Shown here: positions 16,257-25,949 of the stretch, piece after piece
How positions within the stretch are numbered: position 1 is the first letter of the stretch
Layout of the letters: every line of letters starts with the position of its first letter
NCBI GenBank assembly: GCA_910576345.1
Contig: CAJTIT010000011.1
Span: 25,005-89,004, forward strand
DNA: 64,000 nucleotides
Direction of reading: 5' to 3'
Origin: Erysipelotrichales bacterium
GTDB taxonomy: Bacteria > Bacillota_I > Bacilli_A > Erysipelotrichales > Erysipelotrichaceae
Notes under the pieces: generated by a model
What the model was told of the DNA's origin: nothing
The model's input: only the letters and a program-made list of their open reading frames with translations
Databases searched by the model: none
Program-made: the position numbers and the translations under genes

Positions 16257-19200
16257 TTAAAACAGACCTTGAAACAAACTCATTTGATTTTCATCTTGCA
16301 TACCATCCAATACATGCATGGATTCTAGTTTTTTTACTAATGTTCCACTTAATGAAGTCCTGTTTTGAAGATCTTGTTTGGATAAAAATGCGCCTTCTTT
16401 TCTCGCTTCCAGCACTGTGACCGCAACCGATTCACCAAGCCCGTCAATACTGGTAAATGGTGGAATTAGCGCATACTTGTCATTAGGATCCGGCAAAAAC
16501 GTCGTCGCATCGGAGCGCATGATGTCAATATTCGCAAAATGATAACCGCGCAGCACCATTTCCAAGGCGAGTTCCAATGTGTTATAAATATCCTTGTCTT
16601 TTTTTGATACATCTTTTTTCAAATTGGGATCGTTCAAACGCTGAATTGTATCATTCATTTTGGTACGAATAGCTTGTTCACCTTGTATCATGGTTTCTAT
16701 ATCATAGGCATCACAACGAATGGAGAAAAACATCGCATAGTAATCCAAAGGTCGATGCACCTTGAACCACGCAATGCGAATCGCCATCATCACATAAGCG
16801 ACCGCATGTGCTTTTGGGAACATGTATTTGATTTTTTTACAGGATTCAATATACCAGTCTTCTACGCCACAGGCTTTCATGTCTACGATCCATTCTTCTT
16901 TGACGCCTTTTCCTTTTCTTACCGATTCCATGATCGTAAATGCAAGTTTGGGTTTCAATCCTTTGTGAAGCAAATATACCATGATATCATCACGGCATCC
17001 AATCACGCTTTTCAATGTGCAGATACCGGCATCGATCAAATCTTTTGCGTTACCTAGCCATACATCAGTACCGTGACTCAAGCCGGAAATCTTTAACAAT
17101 TCATCAAATGTCGTCGGTTTGGTGAGTTCCAAAATACCGCGGACAAACTGCGTGCCAAATTCCGGCAAACCTGCCGCTCCTGTCACTTCACTGTTGCGCG
17201 TCGTATCGATATTGAGCGCATCCACTTCAGAGAAGATGCTCATTGTTTTTGGATCATTCATAGGAATTGTGGTCACATCGATACCGCTAAGCTTTTCCAA
17301 CAGTTTCATAGCGGTAGGATCGACATGTCCCAAAATGTCAAATTTTAAGACGTTGTCATGAATTTGATGAAAGTCAAAATGTGTTGTTTTCCATTCCGCA
17401 TATGGATTGTTTGCGGGATATTGCACCGGTGTAAAATCATGCACATCCAAATCCAGCGGTACGACAATAATACCGCCGGGATGTTGGCCTGTGGTTCGCT
17501 TGACGCCTTCGCATGCCTTGGCAAGTCTTAATTCCTGCGCTCTACGAAATGTGCCTTCCACACCCATTTCTTCTTCATAACCTTTTACATATCCATACGC
17601 CGTCTGTTCTGCGACCGTGCCAATGGTGCCGGCACGAAACACATGGTCTTCGCCAAATACTTCTTTTGTGTATGCATGCGCCGTCGGCTGATAATCTCCA
17701 GAGAAGTTTAAGTCTATATCCGGCACTTTATCGCCTTCAAATCCCAAAAACGTTTCAAACGGAATATCGTGTCCGTCTCCACGAATGATCTCGCCGCAGT
17801 TCGGACAAGCCTTATCCGGCAAATCAAATCCATTGGGAATACTGCCGTCGGTAAAGAATTCCACATAATGACATTTTGGACAAACATAGTGCGGCGCAAG
17901 CGGATTTACTTCTGTGATGCCGGACATCGTTGCGACAAAGGAAGATCCGACAGAACCTCTTGAGCCAACCAAATAACCATCATCGTTGCTTTTCTTTACC
18001 AATAAATGCGATATATAGTAAACAACGTAAAATCCATGTCCGATAATGGATTTAAGTTCTTTTTCCAATCGATCTTCTACGATTTTCGGTAATGGTTCCC
18101 CATAGCGTTTGCGTGCCGTTTCATAACAGATGTCTCTTAATTTCTGATCGCTGCCCTCAATATCCGGTGGGTACAAACGATCTTTTACCGGTAAGACTTC
18201 CTCTATCTGTGCTGCGATCATTTTTGTATTGTCCACAACAAATTCTTTGGCGCGGTTGGTCCATGCGAATGCGTCCATCATTTCTTGTGTCGTATAAAAG
18301 TGCTGATCAGGCGCTTTGAATTTTCTGCGTTTTTCCTGATTGTAAATATACAAAGGATGACGAATACCGCCAATGGCTTGAGAACTGATATAGATATCTC
18401 TGGTCATTTTTTGTTTTGGTTCGACATAATGACAGTCTCCGCTTGCCACAACCGGCTTGCCCAGTTCATCAGCGGCGTCTATAATGGCGTTTAAAATCTC
18501 TTGAAGCCGTTCATAGTTTCCGATGGAGTCACGTTCTACCAAATGACGATAGTTTTCCAAAGGCTGTATCTCAATGTAATCATAAAACTGCATCACTTCT
18601 AAAAGCTTGTCTTTTCCTCTTGTTTGCGCAATATCAAACACTTCTCCGTTAAGACAGCTAGAGCCAATAAGCAGGTTGTTGTTCAGTCTTCGCTTTTCAA
18701 TTTCTTCTCGTATGATTCTTGGTTCTGCGACAATATTGGCAGTACTTTTCGCATTATAGGAAAGATATTTCGTATGGGAAAGCGTAACCAATTCAAACAA
18801 TTCTTTTAAACCGGCCATATTCTTTACAAGTACGGTCGTATGTTTTTTTCTGACCTTGTTAAAACAGGATGCATCCTGCATATCTTGAAGATCGTTTAAT
18901 GTCTTGATATGCGTTAAATCATTTAACATGCACATATAGGTCTGCGCAAGCACTTCCGCATCGTAATCTGCACGGTGGGCAACTTCTTCGTCATATCGGA
19001 TACCATAACTTCTGGCAATCTGTCCCAGTCGATAGCCTTTGCGATCCGCTTGTAAGGAGCGTGCCAGATCGAGTGTATCCACAACCGGATTGGTAAGCGG
19101 TTTTCTGCCGATACGCATCAAACTTTCATTTAAAAAATTGTAGTCGAAATCTGCATTGTGCGCAACCAGAATATGATCGCCGATAAAATCCAATAGTTCA

Positions 19201-20615
19201 TCTACACATTCTTCAAACGATTTGGCGTTTTCCACATGTTCTTGGGTGATTCCGGTTAATTCCGTTGTGAATGCGCTTAAGGGTACGGGTGGTTTGATAA
19301 ACATTTGTAAAGACTTGATACAAGCGCGATTCTGCATGATCTGTCCGCCAAATTCAATGATGTGATCAAAGCGAGAGGAAAGACCGGTCGTTTCCAAGTC
19401 AAATACACAGTAAATGCCTTTTTCCAGTTCCGTGTCATTCGCATTGCGAACGATATGCAATACGGGATCCACCATATTAAATTCAATTCCATAGATCATT
19501 TTGAAAGGATGATTCGGATCACGTTTTTTGTTCAAAGATTGAACAGCCGCCTGTGCTTTGGGAAACGCCTGAACGACACTATGATCGGTAATCGCAATCG
19601 CATCCATACCAAAACGATCTGCCGTTTCTATGTATTCTTCAATATCACATACGCCATCCATTTCTGAAAGTTTCGTATGTACATGAAGTTCTACACGTTT
19701 TTCTTGCGCAGTGTCTTCACGTTTTTCCTCGTTGATTTCTTTGATCATCTGTGGTTCAAACACCAGTTCTCTTAAATACGTATCATACTTCACATTTCCG
19801 TAAGCAATCACATATGCGCCTTTTTTTACATTGCTCTTGAAATCATCTTGACTCAAAAATCGTTTCATGATCATTGCGTCACGATCATCACAAATCCACA
19901 AGGTTTGTAATGTAAATACCTTTTCGGTATTTTTCTTGGAACGGACCTCTTTTTCTTCCATGTCGAAAATTTTTCCAGTAATTGAAACCAGATCCATTTC
20001 CTTTTGAATCTGTTGTATTTCCATCTTATGATATTGATCAAGATCCACTGCTTTTTTGCAAGCACGTCTTCGATTTTGCGTTTGAGGAAATGCCGGTTCT
20101 TCTTTTTTTGGATTGATGGTTTCATGTATGGTTAATATCTCATTCACAACGACTTTTGGTTCTGTGACATTTACATTTAGCTGAAATCCACAGGAACGTA
20201 AAAATTCTACCAAAAGGTGCTTGGTTTGAATTGCCTCATCTTTACTTGTTTCATCATGAATGCGATAAACGATATACGTGTCTTCTATGGAAGGCATCGT
20301 ATCCGTAAATACATGTTGCGATGGATATAACGCCACATAATGCTTAATGTATTCAAATACTTCTAAGATATTGGTGTCCGTATGTTCGCATTGAATGAAA
20401 AGTTTGGTCTCACATTTGGTAATGGTTTTACATTTCGTCAAAAAAACATCCCATACAGGAAACGGTAAAGCTTTTGGCAAGCGCATCATCAATTCTAATT
20501 GATTGCTTGTCTTGTGATAGTGCGGCGTCATCGTGAATGTGCCGCCTTCAAAATATCCTTGTTCATTTTGTGTCAATCCTATTTTTTTAATCAAATCCAT
20601 TACGCAGAATTCCAT
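16257..20615 (-). CDS. polC: DNA polymerase III alpha subunit, PolC type
   Basis: This 1452-residue replicative polymerase has the PolC order of domains. N-terminal and OB-fold regions come first; the PHP domain begins near residue 309 (ELHVHTKLSEMDG) and is split by a proofreading 3'-5' exonuclease from about 405 (VFDLETTGL, the DEDD Asp/Glu). A zinc-binding module with CPKC and CPNC lies near 912-940, and the polymerase catalytic site near 969 (PDIDLNFSGDY). Helix-hairpin-helix and C-terminal tau-binding parts follow. It synthesises DNA at the fork with DnaN and the clamp loader. AAAGGTG lies 11 bases before the ATG. It is intact. Confidence 0.97.
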   Translation of the reverse strand: MEFCVMDLIKKIGLTQNEQGYFEGGTFTMTPHYHKTSNQLELMMRLPKALPFPVWDVFLTKCKTITKCETKLFIQCEHTDTNILEVFEYIKHYVALYPSQHVFTDTMPSIEDTYIVYRIHDETSKDEAIQTKHLLVEFLRSCGFQLNVNVTEPKVVVNEILTIHETINPKKEEPAFPQTQNRRRACKKAVDLDQYHKMEIQQIQKEMDLVSITGKIFDMEEKEVRSKKNTEKVFTLQTLWICDDRDAMIMKRFLSQDDFKSNVKKGAYVIAYGNVKYDTYLRELVFEPQMIKEINEEKREDTAQEKRVELHVHTKLSEMDGVCDIEEYIETADRFGMDAIAITDHSVVQAFPKAQAAVQSLNKKRDPNHPFKMIYGIEFNMVDPVLHIVRNANDTELEKGIYCVFDLETTGLSSRFDHIIEFGGQIMQNRACIKSLQMFIKPPVPLSAFTTELTGITQEHVENAKSFEECVDELLDFIGDHILVAHNADFDYNFLNESLMRIGRKPLTNPVVDTLDLARSLQADRKGYRLGQIARSYGIRYDEEVAHRADYDAEVLAQTYMCMLNDLTHIKTLNDLQDMQDASCFNKVRKKHTTVLVKNMAGLKELFELVTLSHTKYLSYNAKSTANIVAEPRIIREEIEKRRLNNNLLIGSSCLNGEVFDIAQTRGKDKLLEVMQFYDYIEIQPLENYRHLVERDSIGNYERLQEILNAIIDAADELGKPVVASGDCHYVEPKQKMTRDIYISSQAIGGIRHPLYIYNQEKRRKFKAPDQHFYTTQEMMDAFAWTNRAKEFVVDNTKMIAAQIEEVLPVKDRLYPPDIEGSDQKLRDICYETARKRYGEPLPKIVEDRLEKELKSIIGHGFYVVYYISHLLVKKSNDDGYLVGSRGSVGSSFVATMSGITEVNPLAPHYVCPKCHYVEFFTDGSIPNGFDLPDKACPNCGEIIRGDGHDIPFETFLGFEGDKVPDIDLNFSGDYQPTAHAYTKEVFGEDHVFRAGTIGTVAEQTAYGYVKGYEEEMGVEGTFRRAQELRLAKACEGVKRTTGQHPGGIIVVPLDLDVHDFTPVQYPANNPYAEWKTTHFDFHQIHDNVLKFDILGHVDPTAMKLLEKLSGIDVTTIPMNDPKTMSIFSEVDALNIDTTRNSEVTGAAGLPEFGTQFVRGILELTKPTTFDELLKISGLSHGTDVWLGNAKDLIDAGICTLKSVIGCRDDIMVYLLHKGLKPKLAFTIMESVRKGKGVKEEWIVDMKACGVEDWYIESCKKIKYMFPKAHAVAYVMMAIRIAWFKVHRPLDYYAMFFSIRCDAYDIETMIQGEQAIRTKMNDTIQRLNDPNLKKDVSKKDKDIYNTLELALEMVLRGYHFANIDIMRSDATTFLPDPNDKYALIPPFTSIDGLGESVAVTVLEARKEGAFLSKQDLQNRTSLSGTLVKKLESMHVLDGMQDENQMSLFQGLF

Positions 20616-20975
20616 TCTTCATCGACACCTTTCTTTTTTTCTTGTATCATTTTAACATACTTCCAGTTAGAAAAACAGGAAAAGAAAGCGTACTTTTATA
20701 AGAAATTTTATCTGTGTAATTCGCATTTCTTACGTGCTTTTTTAGTAGCCATTTAAAAGATATTTCCTTGTGAATTTCAGTTTTCTTCATTGTTACAAAT
20801 GCCAATCGACATACCAAATTCATAATTTTTGAGAAATAATCAAGAAAGATTTTCAATAAATACTGATGTCGTTCAGAATAATATCTTCCACCAAAGTAAA
20901 AATTGATATTTCCGACAGTTCCATCGTCAAATGAAATTTCAGTATTACATTTTAAGTAATGCGGAGTCAATCATG

Positions 20976-21011
20976 ATTGACCAAAATCAAAAAAATTCAT
21001 TTTTGGTCAAT
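20976..21011. repeat. Inverted repeat, 11-bp arms
   Basis: ATTGACCAAAA (20976-20986) and TTTTGGTCAAT (21001-21011) are perfect complements around a 14-base AT-rich spacer. There is no T tract on either strand directly after it, so a binding site or a relic mobile-element end is as likely as a terminator. Confidence 0.6.
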
Positions 21012-21031
21012 AGAAATCTATGTAAAAAAAA

Positions 21032-21048
21032 GTACTCTTTAAGAGTAC
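21032..21048 (-). terminator. Rho-independent terminator
   Basis: On the minus strand GTACTCTT and AAGAGTAC flank a single base and are followed by eight T. It probably ends the pyrophosphatase transcript after the broken downstream gene. Confidence 0.65.
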
Positions 21049-21164
21049 AATCATATATGAATATTATCGCAAATATCAAACACATACTCCCTTTTAAAAT
21101 AATGTGAATTTATCCTGTATTCTGTTATATCACCATTTCCTACCCATTCATGTCATAATTCACT

Positions 21165-21418
21165 TCATTGATTCCCTTCTACCACAATTACATTTGTGTA
21201 TGTCAAAGCTTCTTCCACCCATATCAGAATCGCTTGATAAAAAAACTGTTCAGCTTTTGTTTTATGATCCAAATCGCTTTCAATCAAATGCATCCATCGT
21301 TCCCATGATATTCAATCAATCCAGTTAGGTAAGCATATATCAAAATATTCCTGTATGTTTTGCTTAAATGGTTGAACGTTTCTTGATCGGATTGCGGATC
21401 AAAGCCATGCAAGATCAC
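21165..21418 (-). pseudogene. Frameshifted small gene downstream of the pyrophosphatase
   Basis: A GTG at 21418 with GGAAGGA upstream opens a 44-codon frame (MILHGFDPQSDQ...) that ends at 21284. Shifting back one base, the neighbouring frame runs on without a stop as ...MHLIESDLDHK... to VVEGNQ at 21165. The two parts together would give a protein of about 84 residues with good codon quality throughout, so a single-base indel near 21290-21310 is the simplest explanation. I do not recognise the family. It begins 18 bases after the pyrophosphatase stop and would be in its operon. Confidence 0.55.
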
Positions 21419-21436
21419 ACTTAGTATTTCCTTCCA

Positions 21437-23074
21437 TCAATGATTGATGATCGCTCTGGTGATCATTGGTACAATCTGATTTTTTCGTGATAATATGTCC
21501 TCTTGAAAACTATGTGCTTCATTATGTTGATTTGGAAAGGCTTCTTCTACAACGGATTCCAAGGCGCCTGCCCCAAAAAACATCGTTCCGTTTTCCAAAA
21601 CGCTGGTAAATGCGACAACCAATAAATCCAAATGATTCTCTTTTGAATAAAGCTTCATTTCTTTTATCAAATCGTTCGCAATTTCATTGACCTCATCCAA
21701 TTCCAAGGCGATTACCTGCGCAATCATGACTATATGATCATCCATATCAAAGCGCTTGATGTCTTGCGTAATCAGTTCACGCATTGTCTTTCCTTTGATA
21801 TGAGAAGAAACCATGAACAATTCTTTGGCAAACACATCAATATCCAATTCTGCGATTTTGGCAAGCGCAGCTGCGACACCTTGATCTTTTCCCGTTGATG
21901 TCGGCGATTTGAATTTTAACGTATCGGAAAGAATTGCGCCTAATAATAACCCTGCCAGATCTTTGGAAATCGTCATTTGATTCTCCATATAGATGGTCGC
22001 TATAATTGTGGCAGTACTTCCTATGATCTCATTGCGGAAAGAAATCGGTCTGCTTGTGAATATATCACCGATGCGATGATGATCGATCACTTCCAAAAGC
22101 TCCGCTTCTTCAATGCCTTTCACCGATTGTGAATATTCATTATGATCAACCAAAATCACACGTTTGTTATGCGAATTCAAAATATGATAGCGAGATACAT
22201 AACCGAACAGATGATTTTCATGATCAACCACCGGATAAGAACGATATCTGGTCTTCATCATCTTCTTTTCTGCATCTTGAACCAAATCATCATAGTTGAA
22301 TGAAATCAAATCTTTTTTCATAATGAGCTTTACCGGTGGAGAAAAGAACAGATAACGAGATGTATTCATCGTTCCATGCCCGGATATCACAATCGGACAA
22401 TGCGCTTTTTTTGCCTGCTCTATGACTTCATCTTCCACTTGTTGTGCCCATACAACGATCAAAATACCTGCGCCTTTGCGAATCGCTGCCATCTGAGCAT
22501 CTGTATCATTGCCAACGATTACCAATCGATCTTTGAGTTCATAGTTTTTTAGGCGTGTTTCCGCAATGGCAATAATAGAAACTTTACCATTGACATGCAT
22601 TTGTTCATCGTCATAGACCAGTGTTCCGTTGATCGTTTTGGCAATATATTGGGCAGGTGTTTTCTGTAACAACTGTATGGATAAAGCGGTATCTCCCAAA
22701 CCAATGGTTGCTAAATCTGACTTTGTGACCATCCCAAGCAACTGATTTTTATCATTGACAACGCCTAATGAGCGTTTCCCGCTTTCATCCATGATATGAA
22801 GCGTTTCATACATAGTCGCATCTGCGTGAACGGTCAATGGTTCATCCATGTCAATTTCCTGCAAAGTCGCCCTTGCATCTTCAAACAACATTGGTTCTTC
22901 ATAGTGAAACCGCTGTAACAAATATTTCGTCTCATCTTGAAGATCACCCAATCGACAGGCAACGGAGGGAATACCCTGCCGATTTTTTAACTGCGCATAA
23001 GCGATCGCTGAAACTATCGAATCCGTATCGGGATGACGATGTCCTGTAATATAGATCAATTCATTCGCTTTCAT
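21437..23074 (-). CDS. ppaC: Manganese-dependent inorganic pyrophosphatase with CBS and DRTGG domains
   Basis: This 545-residue family II pyrophosphatase hydrolyses PPi to phosphate in the cytoplasm. The DHH domain starts at once (GHRHPDTDSIVSAIAY, metal ligands His and Asp). A regulatory insert follows at about residues 70-300, with two CBS motifs and a DRTGG domain; in known enzymes this insert binds adenine nucleotides and diadenosine polyphosphates. The catalytic DHH motif is VIDHHRIGDI near residue 330, and the DHHA2 domain completes the protein. Length and order match CBS-DRTGG pyrophosphatases. Confidence 0.95.
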   Translation of the reverse strand: MKANELIYITGHRHPDTDSIVSAIAYAQLKNRQGIPSVACRLGDLQDETKYLLQRFHYEEPMLFEDARATLQEIDMDEPLTVHADATMYETLHIMDESGKRSLGVVNDKNQLLGMVTKSDLATIGLGDTALSIQLLQKTPAQYIAKTINGTLVYDDEQMHVNGKVSIIAIAETRLKNYELKDRLVIVGNDTDAQMAAIRKGAGILIVVWAQQVEDEVIEQAKKAHCPIVISGHGTMNTSRYLFFSPPVKLIMKKDLISFNYDDLVQDAEKKMMKTRYRSYPVVDHENHLFGYVSRYHILNSHNKRVILVDHNEYSQSVKGIEEAELLEVIDHHRIGDIFTSRPISFRNEIIGSTATIIATIYMENQMTISKDLAGLLLGAILSDTLKFKSPTSTGKDQGVAAALAKIAELDIDVFAKELFMVSSHIKGKTMRELITQDIKRFDMDDHIVMIAQVIALELDEVNEIANDLIKEMKLYSKENHLDLLVVAFTSVLENGTMFFGAGALESVVEEAFPNQHNEAHSFQEDILSRKNQIVPMITRAIINH

Positions 23075-23114
23075 AACTTCACCTTTGCTTTTTATATCTA
23101 AACACTCTATGGTT

Positions 23115-23123
23115 ATTATACCA
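23115..23123 (-). promoter_or_regulatory. Extended -10 promoter of ppaC
   Basis: On the minus strand TATGGTATAAT combines a TGn extension with a perfect -10 box. There is no good -35. Confidence 0.5.
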
Positions 23124-23241
23124 TACTCAAAAGATTCCCTGCATAAAAAATGAAAAAAGCTGAATCATCTGTTTTTTTAAGAAACAAACAACTTCACACA
23201 ATCATCACAGTTCATACACCATATATCCATATAAGCAAAAA

Positions 23242-23328
23242 TCACATAATTTTAACGCAGAAGTTTTTAGATTTTTTTATGATTTCACATAATTCATATA
23301 TTTTTTTGACATAACTTTACGCTATAAT
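23242..23328 (+). promoter_or_regulatory. Upstream region of the HtrA protease gene
   Basis: TATAAT at 23323-23328 is the likely -10. The only TTGACA (23306-23311) is just 11 bases upstream, too close to act as a normal -35. TCACATAATT occurs twice, at 23242-23251 and 23285-23294, 43 bases apart (about four helical turns), and may be a regulator site. The rest of the 281-base gap shows nothing else. Confidence 0.4.
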
Positions 23329-23355
23329 AGTGCCATCATAAAGGAGGACATTCTT

Positions 23356-24807
23356 ATGAATGAATTTGAACCAAACAATTTATTTGATAACGATAAAGAT
23401 GAAAACATAGCGAATGAACCAATAGAGACAATCGATGTAAGCGCAGAAGAAATCACAAATCATGAACCGGTGACAGAGCCAATGCATGCCCATCAGCCTT
23501 ATCAAAATTTCATTCTTGTGGAAGAAGAAAAAGAACAAGAAGAACAGCCAAGACATGTCATGCCAATTCCACCCTTTCAAAAAGAAACAAAGCATTTAAA
23601 TGAATCTGTTCCATTGAAACCGAAAACACCTTCTTATAAGCGTCACATTCCATTATTGATGGCAGGATGTTTATTACTTGGCGGTATCGGCGGATTTGGC
23701 GGCGCTATATTGGCCGGAGCGCTTCAATCATCAAACAAAGCCGTTATTTATCAAGGTGTAGAACAAAAAGATCAAAATGGCGATACTATCACCAATATGT
23801 CTGTAAAAGATATTGTCGCAAATACTGAAAAAAGCGTTGTAGAAATTACAACTGAATCAGCTGCGACAGACAGTTTCTTCTCACAGATGGTAACGAAAGG
23901 CGCAGGGAGTGGGGTTATCATATCCGATAATGGATATATCGTAACCAACCATCACGTCATTGACGGTGCCAATAAAATCACTGTGCGTACGAAAGAAGGC
24001 AAGGAATATGCCGCAAAACTCATCGGCAGTGATCAAAAAACAGATCTTGCGGTATTAAAAATAGAAGCATCTAATTTAACTGCCGCCGTTTTAGGAACTT
24101 CTTCTTCACTGAGTGTCGGTGATGAAGCAATTGCGATCGGCAATCCGCTTGGAGAATTGGGCGGTACCGTTACACGTGGCATCATATCCGCACTGGATCG
24201 TGAAATAACCATTGATGGTCAGTCTATGACGCTCTTACAAACGGATACTGCGATTAATAAAGGTAACAGTGGTGGTGGTCTATTCAACGACAGTGGCAAA
24301 TTAATTGGCATCGTCAATGCGAAATCATCCGGCACATCGGTCGAAGGACTTGGTTTTGCGATTCCTATTGATACCGCAAAACCGGTCATTGAATCCATCA
24401 TTGAGAATGGATATGTGACCGGCAGACCACAACTTGGTGTTTCTATGGTTGATGTCACCGATGAATTATCCGCATTTCAAGCAGGCGTCAATGATTTAGG
24501 TGTCTATATTGCCAAAGTGGTAAAAGGCTCTGCCGCAGATGAAGCCGGTATGGAAGTCAAAGACCGTGTAATTTCTGTGGAAGGAAAAGAAATTCAATCA
24601 TCCTCTGAAATTTCAAAACTGATTGATGGAAAAAGTGTTGGCGATACGATTGAAATTATTGTGGAAAGAGACGGAAAAGAAGTAAAATTAAGCGCAACAT
24701 TAAAAGAAGCGCAAGAAGATGCATCCACAAAACAAAGCAGTGAATCCAATTCCAATCGAAGAATTTTCAATGAAGATGATTTTAATCAAATGTTTCCGGA
24801 TGAATAA
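23356..24807 (+). CDS. HtrA/DegP-type membrane-anchored serine protease
   Basis: This 483-residue protease has an acidic cytoplasmic region (residues 1-95), one membrane segment (about 98-123) and an extracytoplasmic trypsin-like domain. The catalytic triad is His200 (TNHHVID), Asp230 (KTDLAVLK) and Ser305 (GNSGGGLF). A PDZ domain follows from about 365 to 455. It degrades or refolds misfolded exported proteins; homologues are induced by secretion stress. AGGAGG lies 8 bases before the ATG. It is a single gene with its own terminator. HtrA, HtrB and HtrC paralogues cannot be told apart here. Confidence 0.94.
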   Translation: MNEFEPNNLFDNDKDENIANEPIETIDVSAEEITNHEPVTEPMHAHQPYQNFILVEEEKEQEEQPRHVMPIPPFQKETKHLNESVPLKPKTPSYKRHIPLLMAGCLLLGGIGGFGGAILAGALQSSNKAVIYQGVEQKDQNGDTITNMSVKDIVANTEKSVVEITTESAATDSFFSQMVTKGAGSGVIISDNGYIVTNHHVIDGANKITVRTKEGKEYAAKLIGSDQKTDLAVLKIEASNLTAAVLGTSSSLSVGDEAIAIGNPLGELGGTVTRGIISALDREITIDGQSMTLLQTDTAINKGNSGGGLFNDSGKLIGIVNAKSSGTSVEGLGFAIPIDTAKPVIESIIENGYVTGRPQLGVSMVDVTDELSAFQAGVNDLGVYIAKVVKGSAADEAGMEVKDRVISVEGKEIQSSSEISKLIDGKSVGDTIEIIVERDGKEVKLSATLKEAQEDASTKQSSESNSNRRIFNEDDFNQMFPDE

Positions 24808-24830
24808 AAAGCTGTTGCACACAGCTTTTT
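24806..24830. terminator. Terminator shared by htrA and the convergent DHHW operon
   Basis: AAAAAGCTGT (24806-24815) pairs with ACAGCTTTTT (24821-24830) around a 5-base loop, with T runs on both strands. Confidence 0.85.
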
Positions 24831-24837
24831 TTATCAT

Positions 24838-25935
24838 TTATTTCAGTGTTTCACTATGATTCAATACATACGAACTATAAAGAAACAATAAATCACTTCC
24901 TTCAAAGCTGATATAGCGTCCCACTTGATCCGGATGGATCAAACGTATATCCACCAACGTAATTTCCGCATAGCCTTCAATCAATAAAGGCGCAATGGAG
25001 GAGCCAAACGAATCACGAAACAGTATTAGTTTTTTATCTGTATCAGCTTTGTTATTTTTCATTGTGATCAAAGGCAAATTCCCTGATAGAAACATTTCAT
25101 ATGGATCATTTCCTTTTGCCTTCTCCATATTATATACATCCATGGTCTTATCATTTTGCCAGTCATAGACAACACAATGATCGATGATTTCATTGCGCAA
25201 ATAATACATGGACTCTGAGGGTAGATCCAATGCGATCTGTCCTTTATAAACGCCAAAAAAAGGTCGTTGTAACAAATGTGTGGTATAGCTCGATTGTATA
25301 TCCGCTCCCATGTTTGCGGCAAGTCGCTCTGCCACATCTACGATGTTTTCTTGACGCCAATGGGTATCCGTTTGATAAAAATCTTCTTTGTCCAAAAGAT
25401 CGCGTATAGAAATATAATTTGCGAAATCCATTTTCTCTTTTACGATCTGTTCAAAAACATCTTCATCGATAGAAAGATGTCCACTTGTTTTCGCAGTTAC
25501 GCTATTTTTTTCAAAAATCACAGATACATATACAGAATTGTTCTCATTCGCATATTTCTCATATATATAGCGAAATCGTTCCATTGCTTTCCATAACGCT
25601 TGTTCATGAAGGGGATAATCCATTTTAGAAATGAAACCATCTGTAATATATAAACCATTATAGTCACTTCTTCGAAATAAAGTAAACAAACTATTTGTTT
25701 TTATTTTTCGCAATTGTTCACGAAATGGAAATGTATCCGTCGTATACATCTGAAACTCACGCATAAAGCTGCCATTTGATATACTGTTCCATGTCAAGGA
25801 AGGAAACATGGCGGCTTTTCGTCTCTCACTTTCAATAATGGTCGGTTTTGAAAGCATAACACAACAAAGAAAGCCCAATAAAAACATTGCGCCGATGAAA
25901 ATACAAACGACCTTGTTTTTCATTTTCTCATCCAT
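24838..25935 (-). CDS. DHHW-family SGNH-like protein (AlgJ/AlgX-like)
   Basis: This 365-residue protein has one N-terminal membrane segment (about residues 10-27) and an extracytoplasmic SGNH-like domain. YQTDTHWRQ near residue 180 matches the D[TH]HW signature of the AlgJ/AlgX acyltransferase group, and FRDSFGSS near 310 is the usual Ser motif. Such proteins work with an MBOAT membrane protein to O-acetylate a surface polymer. It follows the MBOAT gene by 14 bases and is last in the three-gene operon. The target polymer (teichoic acid, capsule, peptidoglycan) is unknown. Confidence 0.82.
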   Translation of the reverse strand: MDEKMKNKVVCIFIGAMFLLGFLCCVMLSKPTIIESERRKAAMFPSLTWNSISNGSFMREFQMYTTDTFPFREQLRKIKTNSLFTLFRRSDYNGLYITDGFISKMDYPLHEQALWKAMERFRYIYEKYANENNSVYVSVIFEKNSVTAKTSGHLSIDEDVFEQIVKEKMDFANYISIRDLLDKEDFYQTDTHWRQENIVDVAERLAANMGADIQSSYTTHLLQRPFFGVYKGQIALDLPSESMYYLRNEIIDHCVVYDWQNDKTMDVYNMEKAKGNDPYEMFLSGNLPLITMKNNKADTDKKLILFRDSFGSSIAPLLIEGYAEITLVDIRLIHPDQVGRYISFEGSDLLFLYSSYVLNHSETLK

Positions 25936-25949
25936 GTATCATCATCTCC

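Larger units (their letters stand above)
20616..21164. other. Gap between polC and a broken small gene
   Basis: There is no convincing gene here. The minus strand carries an open frame at 20647-20970 with plausible amino-acid content but only a TTG start and no ribosome site; it may be the tail of a decayed gene. Two inverted repeats, listed separately, lie at 20976-21011 and 21032-21048. Confidence 0.5.

Noticed and set aside
20647..20970. 107-codon minus-strand frame between polC and the broken gene
   Set aside because: TTG start without a ribosome site and no recognised motif; at best a gene tail. Described only as part of the gap.
23306..23328. TTGACA and TATAAT before the HtrA gene as a standard promoter
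   Set aside because: Spacing is 11 bases; only the -10 is kept.
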